DNA of 64,000 nt from Bacillus siamensis KCTC 13613 (GCF_000262045.1 NZ_AJVF01000013.1:589868-653867), one strand, 5' to 3'; positions 15,069 to 25,262 are shown, counted from the first letter of the stretch. Notes: generated by a model not told the origin, from the letters alone. Made by a program: numbers and translations.

Positions 15069-16331
15069 TCATATCTTTCGGATGGTGAAAAAGTTCCGCA
15101 ACAGCCACGGACCCGGTTTGAAGCCGAGCGTTAATTGCCACGCGCCGATCGCCTGCAGTCCGAATTCCCGCACGAGAACCATTTTTTCACTCATGCTTCG
15201 CACATCCTCGAACCATACTTCATGCGTTCTTCCATTTTCATCCGTATACCGGAAGTAAGGGGAGCGATCCCTCTGAGAGTAGCGGATCACTGATTGATAT
15301 TTCATGGCGGTTTCCATGGCGCGCTGATTGGAGATCGCCGATCCGATCGTCCCGGGGCTGTACGGAATCACCCAATCATATCCGTACAGCGGCACACCGA
15401 GAATCACCTTTCTTCTCGGCACCCTGCTGATGGCAAAATGGATGGTTTCTCTGACCTCCGTCAAAGGCGCTACGGGTCCCGGCTCACTGCCGGCGTGGTG
15501 CCAGTCGTACGCCATGATGAACATATAATCGACGACGGCTCCGATTCCGCCGTAATCATATCCCCTCAGCCACGGCACCGCTTCATTTGTTTTCGCCGGA
15601 ACCGATATCGTTAGCGCGAGCTGATGCTCTGAGAGCCTGGTTTTTAACTGCCGGAGAAATCCTGTAAACAGGTCCCGGTCGGCTTCCCTGATCCGTTCAA
15701 AATCAATATTGACACCGCCGTATCCCTTTCTTACGGTCAGGTAGACGATATTATTGACGAGGTTCGTTCTCGCCGTCGGGTTCTGCAGGACTTGATGGGC
15801 TAATTCCGGGCTGAACCCTCCTTCTGTCAGATTCGTGATAACCGCAAGCGGCCGCACCCTGTTTTGCCATGTGGTTTCTATCGCGGTTCTGTCGTTTAAA
15901 TCATTCATGATATCTCCGTTCGGGCCAAAATGATATTCAAACAAAGAAATCGCCGATGAATAGGGTGCAAAATCATTAATGAGCTCTCTGTCCGCTTCAG
16001 GTGTCCGAATGACATAAAATTGCAGGGTTCCCGCCAGATAGTTGGAGATATCCGGAATTCTCACTTTCAAACCCGGCCGCAGCCGGTTCGGCGGAATATC
16101 CGGGTTTGCCTGCATCAGCTGCATCTGCGGCACATAAGTTTTACTTGCGATAACGGCATACGTATCATTCGGCTGAACCGTATATTCATTAAGAGGGATC
16201 AAAAGCGCCTGCCCCGGTACGATATTCGTTTCCTCAAGCCCATTGACGCTTCTGATGCTGTCAACAGGGTATCCGTACTTTCTGCTGATGGAAAATAATG
16301 AGTCGCCAGACTGCACTGTATGAACAAACAT
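15069..16331 (-). CDS. LysM-GH18 spore peptidoglycan hydrolase (YaaH/SleL-like)
   Basis: 420 aa from the ATG at 16331 (GGAGGA ribosome site). Two LysM repeats (about 2-47 and 48-93) begin VHTVQSGDSLFSISRKYGYP and YTVQPNDTYAVIASKTYVP. A GH18 domain follows (about 105-420) with the catalytic motif GGVNIDFERI (Glu as acid) and YDWH downstream. This is the architecture of SleL/YaaH, N-acetylglucosaminidases or epimerases that act on cortex muramic-delta-lactam fragments at germination, and of their paralogues YdhD and YkvQ. No signal peptide is seen, as expected for a mother-cell-made coat protein. I cannot tell which paralogue it is. From memory, strain 168 has no such gene here. Confidence 0.85.
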   Translation of the reverse strand: MFVHTVQSGDSLFSISRKYGYPVDSIRSVNGLEETNIVPGQALLIPLNEYTVQPNDTYAVIASKTYVPQMQLMQANPDIPPNRLRPGLKVRIPDISNYLAGTLQFYVIRTPEADRELINDFAPYSSAISLFEYHFGPNGDIMNDLNDRTAIETTWQNRVRPLAVITNLTEGGFSPELAHQVLQNPTARTNLVNNIVYLTVRKGYGGVNIDFERIREADRDLFTGFLRQLKTRLSEHQLALTISVPAKTNEAVPWLRGYDYGGIGAVVDYMFIMAYDWHHAGSEPGPVAPLTEVRETIHFAISRVPRRKVILGVPLYGYDWVIPYSPGTIGSAISNQRAMETAMKYQSVIRYSQRDRSPYFRYTDENGRTHEVWFEDVRSMSEKMVLVREFGLQAIGAWQLTLGFKPGPWLLRNFFTIRKI

Positions 16332-16425
16332 AGATGTCCTCCGTTTCCTTTTGATCAAAAGGGCTCTTCTTATCTTTATGAATGATCTTCCGGTCCGATT
16401 CCAAACTCTGTTTAGAGAAAGGCTG

Positions 16426-16454
16426 TTTACAAATCAGACATGATCAACTATGAT
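16426..16454 (+). promoter_or_regulatory. Sigma-A promoter of ykoEDC
   Basis: TTTACA (16426-16431) and TATGAT (16449-16454) are 17 bp apart, just upstream of the TPP aptamer. Confidence 0.65.
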
Positions 16455-16486
16455 GATGTCATCATAAAAAACTGTATAGGAAACGC

Positions 16487-16660
16487 ACTAGGGGTGCTGT
16501 TATCGGCTGAGATAAAACATGCGGCAGGCGTGTTTTGATCCCTTATAACCCGATCTGGATAATACCAGCGTGGGGAAGTGCAGATTGACCGGAGCGCAGG
16601 GTTTTTTCCATGCGTTTTCGTTCTGCTGCTGCATATTCCCTCGGATATGCAGTTTTTTAT
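16487..16660 (+). promoter_or_regulatory. TPP (THI-box) riboswitch with terminator
   Basis: The aptamer (about 16487-16582) shows ACTAGGGGTGC, the GCTGAGAT core, and the CCCTTATAACCCGATCTGGATAATACCAGCG block. A downstream terminator, CTGCATATT..GGATATGCAG with six T (16629-16658), completes the switch. Thiamine pyrophosphate is expected to turn the transporter off. Confidence 0.95.
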
Positions 16661-16693
16661 TTTTCATTAAAAAACGGGGGAGGACACTGCAAT

Positions 16694-16723
16694 ATGAAAC
16701 TTACGATCAATCGTCTTTCGTAA
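16694..16723 (+). other. Nine-codon mini-ORF where ykoF would be expected
   Basis: ATG to TAA encodes MKLTINRLS and is preceded by a strong GGGGGAGG (16676-16683). It sits between the TPP terminator and ykoE. It may be a leader peptide or the scar of a lost first gene. Its expression is unproven. Confidence 0.3.
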
Positions 16724-16774
16724 AATCAACTCTTTCATACATACGACTATCCGATAAGAAAGCAGGAGATCACA

Positions 16775-17374
16775 ATGAAAAATTGGAAAATGAGAGAAAT
16801 TGTCGTCATGTCCGTCATCAGTGTTGTATTTGCTGTCGTTTATTTATTATCAACTCATGCAAGCAATATAGCGGCAGGGTTTTTCGGCCGGATGAGCTAC
16901 GAACCGATTTACGGTATTTGGTTTATCGTCTCGGTGATTGCCGCCTACATTATTCAAAAACCGGGAGCGGCGCTCATTTCTGAAATCATCGCCGCGTTTG
17001 TGGAGTGTTTACTCGGAAATCCGTCAGGGCCGATGGTAATTCTGATCGGCATCGCGCAGGGAATCGGTGCGGAAGCGGTCTTTTTTGCGACACGCTGGCG
17101 GGTGTATACCCTGCCCGTGCTCCTTTTATCCGGTATGGGGTCTTCTGTTGCGAGCTTCATTTATGACTTGTTCATTTCCGGATACTCTGTTTTGAATCCG
17201 GGTTTATTAGCCGTCATGCTTCTCATCCGCCTGGTCTCAGGTGCGCTTCTTGCCGGCCTTCTCGGCAAAGCAATCAGTGATGCGCTGGCTTACACAGGGG
17301 TGCTGAACGGCATGGCGCTCGGAAAAGAATTCAAGAAGAAAAAGAAACAGGTGAATCAAGATGCAGGCATCTGA
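16775..17374 (+). CDS. ykoE: YkoE, substrate-binding S component of a thiamine-precursor ECF transporter
   Basis: 199 aa with about six hydrophobic segments (for example IVVMSVISVVFAVVYLLS and YGIWFIVSVIAAYII). It belongs to the YkoE family of ECF S components for thiamine or hydroxymethylpyrimidine. The gene is first in a TPP-riboswitch operon and overlaps ykoD by 14 bp. Together with YkoD (double ATPase) and YkoC (T component) it forms an ABC-type importer. The usual upstream ligand-binding partner YkoF is absent from this locus. Confidence 0.92.
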   Translation: MKNWKMREIVVMSVISVVFAVVYLLSTHASNIAAGFFGRMSYEPIYGIWFIVSVIAAYIIQKPGAALISEIIAAFVECLLGNPSGPMVILIGIAQGIGAEAVFFATRWRVYTLPVLLLSGMGSSVASFIYDLFISGYSVLNPGLLAVMLLIRLVSGALLAGLLGKAISDALAYTGVLNGMALGKEFKKKKKQVNQDAGI

Positions 17375-18998
17375 ACCCCTTCTATCGGCCCGCCGTCTTA
17401 CCTTTTCTTATGAGCAGGATGAGAAGCCGGTTTTTCAAGACGTGTCATTTCAGCTCCGCAAAGGAGAACGGGTTTTATTGCTCGGGCCGAGCGGATGCGG
17501 CAAAAGCTCGCTCGCACTTTGTTTAAACGGTCTGTACCCGGAAGCTTGCGATGCGGTTCAAACGGGAACCGTTTCCTTATACGGAACACCTCTTTCGGAC
17601 CTGTCAGAACCCGCCGCCCGATCCATCGGGGTCGTGTTTCAAGATCCGGATCAGCAGTTTTGCATGCTGACGGTTGAAGATGAAATAGCCTTCGGTCTGG
17701 AAAATTTGCAATATACAAAAGAAGAGATGGACTTAATTATTGAGGACGTTTTGGAAAAATTAGAAATCACTCATCTGAAAACACGGACGATCGCCTCGCT
17801 GTCAGGCGGTTCAAAACAAAAGGTCGCGCTCGCCTGTATCATTGCGATGGAACCGGAACTCATTATTTTAGACGAACCGACGGCACAGCTTGATCCATAT
17901 TCCGTGCGTGAATTGGTGCGGCTGATCAAAGAACTGCAGGCCCAAAAAGGCTTCGGACTTCTTGTTATCGAGCATCAGCTTGATCATTGGGCGCCGTGGA
18001 TGGACAGGACAATTGTCCTTGACGGAACGGGTCAGAAAGTGATGGACGGAGAGACGGGCGCGATCTTTGAAACAAAACTTGAAGAGCTGACGCAGCTCGG
18101 CATTCCGATTCCGCGGGTGATCTCATTGCAGGAGCACGTCAGCATTCCTTTTACATTGTGCAAAGAAAGACTGTTTCAAGAACCTGTACCGCCCTTTCCC
18201 GGCCCCCGGCCCGCCGCGCTTTCGGCAGAGGACGCGCTGAGTGTTCACGGGCTGTCATTCATAAGAGGAACAGACATCATTTTTCAGGACGTGAGCTTTT
18301 CCGTAAAAAAAGGGTCAATCACCGCGATTGCCGGCCCTAACGGAACCGGAAAATCAACGCTCCTGTCCGCCGCGGCCAAGCTCATCCGTCCTGTGAGCGG
18401 AGACATCAAAATAGACGGCAGACCGGTAGATTCCTATTCGGAAAAAGAGCTTCGGCGGCTGATGGGGTATGTTTTCCAAAATCCTGAACACCAGTTTGTC
18501 ACAGATTCCGTCATTCAAGAGCTGCTGTTCGGCTTTGAAAACGGTCAAGCCGCAAAGGAGAAAGCTCTTCAGCTCTTAACCCGGTTCGGCCTGAGACGCT
18601 ATGCCTCACAGCATCCATTCTCTTTAAGCCAAGGACAAAAACGCAGGCTCAGCGTCGCCACGATGCTTATGCATCAGGTGAAAGTTTTGCTGCTTGATGA
18701 ACCGACTTTCGGGCAGGACGCAAAAACGGCGCGTGAGTGCATGCTGATGCTTCAGGAGATCCAAAAGGAAGGAACGGCCGTTTTAATGGTGACACATGAT
18801 ATGGAGCTCGTCTCAGATTATGCCGATACGATCCTTGTGCTCTGCGGCACGAAGCTGGTGTACCGCGGAACGCCCGACTCATTGTTTTCTGATCATATCG
18901 GAATCGCGGAGCGGGCGCATTTAGCTTTGCCCCTGCGGTATGAATGGATGAAACACGACAGGAGGCGGAGAAATGAACCTGCGGCTGGAGGCTGTTAA
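17361..18998 (+). CDS. ykoD: YkoD, duplicated ECF ATPase
   Basis: 545 aa made of two ABC ATPase halves. Half one (about 5-235) has Walker [10 protein letters not shown], signature LSGGSKQK and Walker B LIILDEPT. Half two (about 295-520) has Walker [10 protein letters not shown], signature LSQGQKRR and Walker B VLLLDEPT. This fused EcfA/EcfA' arrangement energises the YkoEDC thiamine or HMP importer. It overlaps ykoC by 26 bp. Confidence 0.94.
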   Translation: MQASEPLLSARRLTFSYEQDEKPVFQDVSFQLRKGERVLLLGPSGCGKSSLALCLNGLYPEACDAVQTGTVSLYGTPLSDLSEPAARSIGVVFQDPDQQFCMLTVEDEIAFGLENLQYTKEEMDLIIEDVLEKLEITHLKTRTIASLSGGSKQKVALACIIAMEPELIILDEPTAQLDPYSVRELVRLIKELQAQKGFGLLVIEHQLDHWAPWMDRTIVLDGTGQKVMDGETGAIFETKLEELTQLGIPIPRVISLQEHVSIPFTLCKERLFQEPVPPFPGPRPAALSAEDALSVHGLSFIRGTDIIFQDVSFSVKKGSITAIAGPNGTGKSTLLSAAAKLIRPVSGDIKIDGRPVDSYSEKELRRLMGYVFQNPEHQFVTDSVIQELLFGFENGQAAKEKALQLLTRFGLRRYASQHPFSLSQGQKRRLSVATMLMHQVKVLLLDEPTFGQDAKTARECMLMLQEIQKEGTAVLMVTHDMELVSDYADTILVLCGTKLVYRGTPDSLFSDHIGIAERAHLALPLRYEWMKHDRRRRNEPAAGGC

Positions 18999-19734
18999 CC
19001 CGTCAATTAAGGCGGCGGCTGTTTTGTTATGCGTTGTTATGCTTTCGTTTATTTATAACCCGTACACGCCTGCTTTGTTTTATATTATCATTGCCGGAGG
19101 CGTCCTCTTGGCGGGACGTGTGCCGCTGAAAAAATGGCTGCTGTTTACGGTTCCGTTTGTCATTCTTGCCTTCGGTTCTTTATGGACAGCCGTCGTATTC
19201 GGAAACGTCCCGACAACCGAAAGCAATCTGCTGTTTAAGCTCGGACCGATTGCCGTCAACAGTGATAATGCGGCGCTCGGGATTTCTATCGCGTTTCGTA
19301 TTTTATGTTTTTCCGCTTTGTCGATGATGTTTCTTTTCACAACCGATCCGATTCTGTTTATGCTCAGTCTGATTCAGCAATGTAAGCTCCCGCCGAAGCT
19401 TGCTTACGGCGTGATCGCCGGGTTCCGGTTTCTTCCTCTTCTGAAAGATGAAATCCTGATTATCAGACAGGCGCACAGAATCAGAGGCGCGGCATCTGAT
19501 TCCGGGCTGAAAGGAAAGCTCTTTGCCTTCAGGCGCTTTACCATCCCGCTTTTGGCAGGCGCCATCAGAAAGGCGGAACGCACAGCGATCGCAATGGAAT
19601 CTAAAGGCTTTACAGGGAGCCGAAACCGCACGTTTTACAGAACGGTTACTGTGCGCCGCGCCGACTGGTTCTTTTTCATGCTCGTGCTCCTTTTATTCGG
19701 CGCAAGCTGTCTCATTTCACTGTTGTTTGTATAA
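18973..19734 (+). CDS. ykoC: YkoC, ECF transporter T component
   Basis: 253 aa membrane protein (CbiQ/EcfT family). It has hydrophobic helices in the N-terminal half and the coupling-helix motif ([22 protein letters not shown]) with Ala-Arg-Gly-type contacts to the ATPases, then a final helix ([19 protein letters not shown]). It links the YkoD ATPase to the YkoE binding subunit. It is the last gene of the TPP-controlled operon and is followed by a terminator. Confidence 0.93.
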   Translation: MNLRLEAVNPSIKAAAVLLCVVMLSFIYNPYTPALFYIIIAGGVLLAGRVPLKKWLLFTVPFVILAFGSLWTAVVFGNVPTTESNLLFKLGPIAVNSDNAALGISIAFRILCFSALSMMFLFTTDPILFMLSLIQQCKLPPKLAYGVIAGFRFLPLLKDEILIIRQAHRIRGAASDSGLKGKLFAFRRFTIPLLAGAIRKAERTAIAMESKGFTGSRNRTFYRTVTVRRADWFFFMLVLLLFGASCLISLLFV

Positions 19735-19735
19735 A

Positions 19736-19770
19736 AACAGGCCGCCGGAGTGATTCGGCAGCCTGTTCTT
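19736..19770. terminator. Terminator between ykoC and rsbRB
   Basis: The hairpin AACAGGC-CGCCG..CGGCA-GCCTGTT is followed by CTTATATG. It likely serves both convergent genes (the minus strand gives T residues at 19731-19737). Confidence 0.7.
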
Positions 19771-19779
19771 ATATGTATG

Positions 19780-20613
19780 TTACTGATGATAATTGAGAGC
19801 CTGGGCGAGGTTGGATTTAACCGTAATATCCGAGAAATTAATGCCGAGCTGTACGGCGGTTTGGGCAATTTCCGGCCTGATCCCGGATAAAGTGGACGAA
19901 ACGCCGATCAGGTTCAGCGCTTCAATTAATTTAAAAATCTGGTGCGCCACCATTGTATCGACAACCACTACGCCCGACAAGTCGATTAACAGATGCTCAA
20001 TCAGCCGGTTTGCACATGTACTCAGCGTATTTTCAAGAATGTATTTGGCGCGTTCCGTGTCAATATTGCCGACAAGCGGCAGAAGCCCCGTCCGATTGCT
20101 CAGCGTAATAACCGGCGAGCTTAATTCTAAAATCATTTCTCTTTGCGCATTCAGCTGCATTTTCGAATTATATTCGGCGTGATCGACAAAGGTGTAAATC
20201 GTAAAATCAAATACTTGAACGATTAAATTCTCCCATCTCTTCCTTTCTCCCTCGGCAAACGAAGATTCATGTTTATCGGCAAACGCATCATAATAACTGA
20301 TGTACAGTCTCCGGTTTCTCATGAATTCACGGACCACATACTGGACCGGGGTATCCAGATGCTTCTGGTCTTTCGCAAGCTCAATCACCCATCGCTCGAA
20401 CTCTTCTAAAAATTCTTTTTCCGGCATGATATACATTTTATTAATATGCCGGTAAAATTCTTTATCTTGCTCCATCAGCTCTTCTATGATGACGGGATTT
20501 GTCAAAGAGTAAATCGAATTCGGATCCGAATCTTCCATCGTTTCAATCCATTCTTTCGCAATTTGATCCACCCGTTCGGAAAAATAGTCGTACAATGCTT
20601 CACTTATCTTCAT
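19780..20613 (-). CDS. rsbRB: RsbRB, stressosome co-antagonist protein
   Basis: 277 aa, named ykoB in older annotation. The N-terminal non-haem globin-like sensory domain (about 1-140) is followed by a C-terminal STAS domain (about 150-275) with the LLIDLSGVVVVDTMVAHQIF core that carries the phosphorylatable Thr/Ser. RsbR paralogues with RsbS form the stressosome that holds the kinase RsbT and releases it to activate sigma-B in stress. The gene is a single unit, convergent with ykoC. Confidence 0.93.
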   Translation of the reverse strand: MKISEALYDYFSERVDQIAKEWIETMEDSDPNSIYSLTNPVIIEELMEQDKEFYRHINKMYIMPEKEFLEEFERWVIELAKDQKHLDTPVQYVVREFMRNRRLYISYYDAFADKHESSFAEGERKRWENLIVQVFDFTIYTFVDHAEYNSKMQLNAQREMILELSSPVITLSNRTGLLPLVGNIDTERAKYILENTLSTCANRLIEHLLIDLSGVVVVDTMVAHQIFKLIEALNLIGVSSTLSGIRPEIAQTAVQLGINFSDITVKSNLAQALNYHQ

Positions 20614-20832
20614 ACCTCTTCTCCTTTCCCATTTCCAATTATAGCGTCAGCTGGTGCCGAATCAAAATAAAAGCCGTTGAACCATCCAATTATTTGAAAT
20701 TATTTAGTGCAATAGATTGCGCCTTTTTTATGAAAATGCTTCAAATGACTCTTTCCGAACGGCATAATCTGCCATAAAATAGTAGCAACACCCTTGAATC
20801 CACTCGCAAGCATAAAAAAGGAGGGCTTTTTT

Positions 20833-21792
20833 ATGAATGGTGAAATGCGGTTGATTCCTTATGTCACGGATGAGCAGATCATGGATGTGAACGAGCTTCC
20901 TGAGGGTATTAAAGTGATTAAGGCGCCAGAATTGTGGGCAAAAGGGTTTAAAGGAAAGGATATTAAAATCGCGGTGCTTGATACAGGCTGCGACATTAAT
21001 CATCCTGATTTGAAAGACCGGGTTATCGGCGGAAAAAACTTCACCGATGATGACGAAGGCAAAGAAGACGCGATTTCCGATTACAACGGCCACGGGACAC
21101 ATGTTTCCGGAACGATTGCCGCCAATGATTCAAACGGCGGAATTTCAGGTGTTGCGCCGGAAGCGAGCCTTTTAATCGTTAAAGTTCTCGGCGGTCAAAA
21201 CGGCAGCGGCAAATACGAATGGATCATTAACGGCATCAACTACGCCGTTGAACAAAAGGCGGACATTATTTCCATGTCACTCGGCGGACCGAACGATGTG
21301 CCTGAACTGAAAGAAGCCGTCTCAAATGCGGTAAAAAGCGGTGTACTGGTCGTTTGCGCAGCAGGAAATGAAGGTGACGGAGACGAGCGGACAGAAGAAC
21401 TGTCGTATCCGGCCGCTTACAACGAAGTGATCGCCGTCGGATCAGTCTCAATCGCCCGTAAATCGTCAGAATTTTCAAACGCAAATAAAGAAATTGACCT
21501 CGTGGCGCCCGGAGAAAACATTCTCTCCACCCTTCCCAACCATAAATACGGGAAGCTGACGGGCACTTCAATGGCCGCCCCGCACGTGAGCGGAGCGCTG
21601 GCCTTAATAAAAGGGCTTGAACAGGACTCGTTTCAGCGGACGCTTTCTGAAGCCGAAATTTATGCCCAGCTTGTGCGGCGTACTCTTCCTTTGAACATCT
21701 CCAAAACATTGGCCGGGAACGGGTTTCTGTATTTAGACGCGCCTGATGTGCTCATGGAAAGAGCCGAACAGGCACAGCTGCTGTCTTTCTGA
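20833..21792 (+). CDS. ispA: IspA, intracellular subtilisin-like serine protease
   Basis: 319 aa from the ATG at 20833, which follows GGAGGG; an upstream in-frame ATG at 20794 has no ribosome site. The catalytic triad is visible: Asp in AVLDTGCD, His in NGHGTHVSGT and Ser in GTSMAAPHVSG. The short N-terminal propeptide (MNGEMRLIPYVTDEQ) contains the LIPY motif that inhibits the zymogen until it is removed. There is no signal peptide, so it acts in the cytoplasm as the main intracellular protease of stationary phase and sporulation. Confidence 0.96.
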   Translation: MNGEMRLIPYVTDEQIMDVNELPEGIKVIKAPELWAKGFKGKDIKIAVLDTGCDINHPDLKDRVIGGKNFTDDDEGKEDAISDYNGHGTHVSGTIAANDSNGGISGVAPEASLLIVKVLGGQNGSGKYEWIINGINYAVEQKADIISMSLGGPNDVPELKEAVSNAVKSGVLVVCAAGNEGDGDERTEELSYPAAYNEVIAVGSVSIARKSSEFSNANKEIDLVAPGENILSTLPNHKYGKLTGTSMAAPHVSGALALIKGLEQDSFQRTLSEAEIYAQLVRRTLPLNISKTLAGNGFLYLDAPDVLMERAEQAQLLSF

Positions 21793-21859
21793 TATTTTTC
21801 TCATATAATGATTGATCCGCTTGTCAAAATCACCAATTTTTAAAATGTGAGATTTTCTA

Positions 21860-21889
21860 TTGACAGTGATCTGAATAAGCTGATAAGAT
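21860..21889 (+). promoter_or_regulatory. Sigma-A promoter of metE
   Basis: TTGACA (21860-21865) and TAAGAT (21884-21889) with an 18-bp spacer lie just upstream of the S-box. Confidence 0.6.
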
Positions 21890-21932
21890 AACCAACAAAT
21901 GATGTAACTTTTCAAAAAAATTGAAATATTTT

Positions 21933-22142
21933 CTCTTATCGAGAGTTGGGCGAGGGATTGGCCTTTTGACCCCAACAGCAACCGACCGTAATTCCATTGT
22001 GAAATGGGGCGCGTGATTTTTGCGCCGAGACGATTGTCTCATAAGGCACGGTGCTAATTCCATCAGACATGATCTGAGAGATAAGAGAGGCTTGAATTTT
22101 GATGTTAAAGCCTCTTTCTCTCATGAGAAAGAGGCTTTTTTG
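21933..22142 (+). promoter_or_regulatory. S-box (SAM-I) riboswitch of metE
   Basis: The P1 arms CTCTTATC (21933) and GATAAGAG (22080-22087) enclose the conserved GAGGGATTGGCC, CAGCAACCGACC, and AAGGCACGGTGCTAATTCC blocks. A terminator hairpin AGCCTCTTTCTC/GAGAAAGAGGCT with T7 (22109-22142) follows. SAM binding ends transcription. Confidence 0.97.
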
Positions 22143-22170
22143 TTACATCTCACTTAAAGGAGGAGACTTA

Positions 22171-24459
22171 ATGACTACAATCAAAACTTCAAATCTCGGT
22201 TTTCCGAGAATCGGCTTGAACAGAGAATGGAAAAAAGCGCTTGAGGCTTATTGGAAAGGAAACACTGATAAAGAAACGTTTCTTAAAGAGCTTGACGGTT
22301 TATTCTTATCGGCTGTCAAAACACAGCTTGACCAAAATATCGATATCGTGCCGGTCTCTGATTTTACTCATTATGACCATGTGCTTGATACAGCTGTCAG
22401 CTTTAACTGGATTCCGGAAAGATTCCGCAGCATCACAGATCCCGTTGATACATATTTCGCGATTGCCCGCGGTGTTAAAGACGCCGTTTCCAGTGAAATG
22501 ACAAAATGGTTCAACACCAACTACCATTACATCGTTCCTGAATATGACGAAAGCATTGAATTCCGTCTGACGAGAAACAAACAGCTTGACGACTACCGCC
22601 GGATCAAAGAAGAATTCGGAGCGGAAACGAAACCTGTCATCGTCGGTCCGTACACATTCGTCACGCTTGCGAAAGGATACGAAGAATCAGAGGCGAAAGC
22701 GATTCAAAAGCGCCTTGTTCCTCTTTATGTGCAGCTGCTGAAAGAGCTTGAAGCAGAAGGCGTCAAATGGGTTCAGATTGATGAGCCAGCCCTTGTGACA
22801 GCCTCTGCTGAAGATGTCCGCGCCGCAAAAGAACTCTATGAATCTATTGCAAAAGAGCTTTCAGGGCTGAATGTCCTCCTGCAGACATACTTCGATTCGG
22901 TTGATGCATATGAAGAACTCGTTTCGTATCCTGTACAGGGAATCGGGCTTGATTTCGTGCATGATAAAGGCAGAAACCTTGAGCAATTGAAAAAGCACGG
23001 CTTCCCGAAAGATAAAGTGCTGGCAGCCGGTGTGATCGACGGCCGAAACATTTGGAAAATCGATGTTGAAGAACGCCTTGATGCGGCTTTGGATATCCTC
23101 AGCCACGCTGATGTTGAGGAGTTATGGATTCAGCCTTCAAGCAGCCTTCTGCACGTGCCGGTGGCGAAACACCCTGACGAGCATCTTGAAAAGGATTTGC
23201 TGAACGGCCTGTCATACGCTAAAGAAAAACTGGCGGAACTCGGCGTCTTAAAAGAAGGGCTTCTGTCCGGCAAAGCGGCTGTCAGTGAGCAGATCGAAGA
23301 GTCAAAAGCGGCACTTAAAGCTTTGAAAGCATTCGCAACAGGAGCGAACTCAGCTCAAAAAGAAGAATTGAATCAGCTGACAGAAAAAGATTTCTCCCGC
23401 CCTGCAAGCTTTGAAGAACGATTGGCGCTGCAAAATGAATCACTCGGTCTTCCCCTTCTGCCGACGACGACGATCGGAAGCTTCCCCCAATCTGCAGAAG
23501 TGCGGAGCGCACGGCAAAAATGGCGGAAAAAAGATTGGACGGATGAACAGTATCAAGCGTTTATTAATGCGGAAACGAAGCGCTGGGTTGAGATTCAGGA
23601 AGAAATCGGCTTAGACGTGCTCGTTCACGGAGAATTTGAACGGACGGACATGGTCGAATACTTCGGTGAAAAACTGGCCGGGTTCGCCTTTACGAAATAT
23701 GCATGGGTGCAGTCTTACGGTTCACGCTGCGTACGTCCGCCTGTCATTTTCGGAGATGTCGAATTTATCGAACCGATGACGGTAAAAGATACGGTCTATG
23801 CCCAATCGCTGACAGAAAAGCACATGAAAGGCATGCTGACGGGACCTGTCACCATTTTAAACTGGTCATTCCCGCGCGTGGATATTTCAAGAAAAGAAAT
23901 CGCCTTCCAGATCGGGCTTGCCCTCAGAAAAGAAGTAAAAGCGCTTGAAGATGCCGGTATTCAGATTATCCAAGTGGATGAACCCGCGCTCCGCGAAGGA
24001 CTGCCGTTAAAAACGCAGGATTGGGATGAATATTTAACTTGGGCCGCAGAAGCTTTCCGATTAACGACGTCTTCTGTGAAAAATGAGACGCAGATTCATA
24101 CGCATATGTGTTACAGCAACTTTGAAGATATTGTCGATACGATCAATGACCTTGATGCGGATGTCATCACAATCGAACACAGCCGAAGCCACGGAGGATT
24201 TTTAGAATATCTGAAAGATCATCCTTACGTGAAAGGCCTCGGACTCGGTGTATACGACATTCACAGCCCGCGCGTGCCGGCTACTGAAGAAATCTATCAA
24301 ATTATCGATGATGCGCTTGCAGTGTGTCCGACAGACCGCTTCTGGGTAAACCCGGACTGCGGGCTGAAAACAAGACAGCAGGAAGAAACCGTTGCGGCAT
24401 TAAAAAATATGGTCGACGCTGCGAAACAGGCGCGAAAAAAACAAGCTCAGCTTGTATAA
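22171..24459 (+). CDS. metE: MetE, cobalamin-independent methionine synthase
   Basis: 762 aa from the ATG at 22171 (AAAGGAGGAGA ribosome site); upstream in-frame starts overlap the riboswitch and are rejected. It transfers the methyl group of 5-methyltetrahydropteroyl-triglutamate to homocysteine. The C-terminal catalytic barrel has zinc ligands in [17 protein letters not shown] and [11 protein letters not shown]. The N-terminal barrel ([15 protein letters not shown]) binds the polyglutamyl folate. It is a single gene under SAM control, with a strong terminator after it. Confidence 0.97.
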   Translation: MTTIKTSNLGFPRIGLNREWKKALEAYWKGNTDKETFLKELDGLFLSAVKTQLDQNIDIVPVSDFTHYDHVLDTAVSFNWIPERFRSITDPVDTYFAIARGVKDAVSSEMTKWFNTNYHYIVPEYDESIEFRLTRNKQLDDYRRIKEEFGAETKPVIVGPYTFVTLAKGYEESEAKAIQKRLVPLYVQLLKELEAEGVKWVQIDEPALVTASAEDVRAAKELYESIAKELSGLNVLLQTYFDSVDAYEELVSYPVQGIGLDFVHDKGRNLEQLKKHGFPKDKVLAAGVIDGRNIWKIDVEERLDAALDILSHADVEELWIQPSSSLLHVPVAKHPDEHLEKDLLNGLSYAKEKLAELGVLKEGLLSGKAAVSEQIEESKAALKALKAFATGANSAQKEELNQLTEKDFSRPASFEERLALQNESLGLPLLPTTTIGSFPQSAEVRSARQKWRKKDWTDEQYQAFINAETKRWVEIQEEIGLDVLVHGEFERTDMVEYFGEKLAGFAFTKYAWVQSYGSRCVRPPVIFGDVEFIEPMTVKDTVYAQSLTEKHMKGMLTGPVTILNWSFPRVDISRKEIAFQIGLALRKEVKALEDAGIQIIQVDEPALREGLPLKTQDWDEYLTWAAEAFRLTTSSVKNETQIHTHMCYSNFEDIVDTINDLDADVITIEHSRSHGGFLEYLKDHPYVKGLGLGVYDIHSPRVPATEEIYQIIDDALAVCPTDRFWVNPDCGLKTRQQEETVAALKNMVDAAKQARKKQAQLV

Positions 24460-24464
24460 TAAAG

Positions 24465-24501
24465 AAACAGCCATCCCTAATGTGCGGATGGCTGTTTTTT
24501 T
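24465..24501 (+). terminator. Terminator of metE (also near the end of the 24.5-kb regulator)
   Basis: The hairpin AAACAGCCATCC..GGATGGCTGTTT is followed by TTTTT. Confidence 0.9.
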
Positions 24502-24508
24502 GGGCTTG

Positions 24509-25180
24509 CTACTTATTCTTCAGCGCCTCTGCAAGTTCACTTAGTGAATCATGCTGCTTAATTTGATAGCCCCGCCCTTCTTTCTGCAAATACCCTTTTT
24601 GGCAGAATTGCGTCAGCACATGCAAGAGATGACGGTAAGATACACCTAAATAATCACAAACCGTTACGTGCTTCTCTTTATAAAATCCTTCATAAGCCGT
24701 CTGCAAAATGAAATCAGCAAGCCGGTTTTCAACCGGGAACGCCAGACTTTGTGAATACTTTGAAGCCATAAGCGTTGCTTTATCACTTAAAAACTTAGCC
24801 AATTCACGCAGAAAATTCGCATCCTGCAGCAATTGCGCGCGGCAGCGGCAAATCGGCAGAGCGAAACACACAGTCTTCGCTGAGGCCTGAATGCCTTTTG
24901 TGTAATATACTTCATGTAATAGTTCCATCTCTCCAATGTAATCATTTTTGTTGATAAAATTAATTAACGATACTTTTCCGTTTTGATGGGTTACATATAT
25001 TTTCGCTTTTCCTTCAATCACGTAAAACAGGAAGTCCGGCCTCATGCCCTCTTGAATAATCCATTCATCCCGCTGATATTCCCGCACTTCCATATACTCT
25101 TCAGCGGGAAAAGAAAATAAATGCGCGATTGAGTGTTTTTCTATCTGATGCCGTTTTTTCTCACCTTTATAAATTTCCAT
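24509..25180 (-). CDS. yeiL: Crp/Fnr-family regulator (YeiL-like)
   Basis: 223 aa. The N-terminal cyclic-nucleotide-binding-like beta barrel (about 30-140; FLFYVIEGKAKIYVTHQNG) is followed by a C-terminal winged HTH (about 150-215; VTVCDYLGVSYRHLLHVLTQFCQKGYL). Cys residues in FALPICRCRAQLL and FCQKGY might support redox sensing, as proposed for E. coli YeiL, but no complete Fnr-type cluster motif is clear. It is divergent from an MFS transporter across an 82-bp gap that contains an 18-bp perfect palindrome, so it probably controls that gene and itself. The symbol is given by similarity and is tentative. Confidence 0.75.
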   Translation of the reverse strand: MEIYKGEKKRHQIEKHSIAHLFSFPAEEYMEVREYQRDEWIIQEGMRPDFLFYVIEGKAKIYVTHQNGKVSLINFINKNDYIGEMELLHEVYYTKGIQASAKTVCFALPICRCRAQLLQDANFLRELAKFLSDKATLMASKYSQSLAFPVENRLADFILQTAYEGFYKEKHVTVCDYLGVSYRHLLHVLTQFCQKGYLQKEGRGYQIKQHDSLSELAEALKNK

Positions 25181-25195
25181 CGTCCACCCCGAAAT

Positions 25196-25213
25196 ATATG
25201 AGATATCTCATAT
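25196..25213. promoter_or_regulatory. 18-bp perfect palindrome, likely operator of the YeiL-like regulator
   Basis: ATATGAGATATCTCATAT reads identically on both strands. It lies 16 bp from the regulator start and 50 bp from the transporter start, the only long symmetric element in the divergent promoter region. Confidence 0.6.
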
Positions 25214-25262
25214 TATCTTTACGTTTTACATGATAACATGCCAATGAAAAGGAGGAACGGGA

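Noticed and set aside
21266..21709. 147-codon minus-strand ORF within ispA
   Set aside because: It overlaps the catalytic domain of a well-recognised subtilisin gene and has no family features of its own.
22099..22170. Upstream start codons for metE
   Set aside because: They lie in the S-box terminator hairpin; the ATG at 22171 has a strong ribosome site and the family N-terminus.
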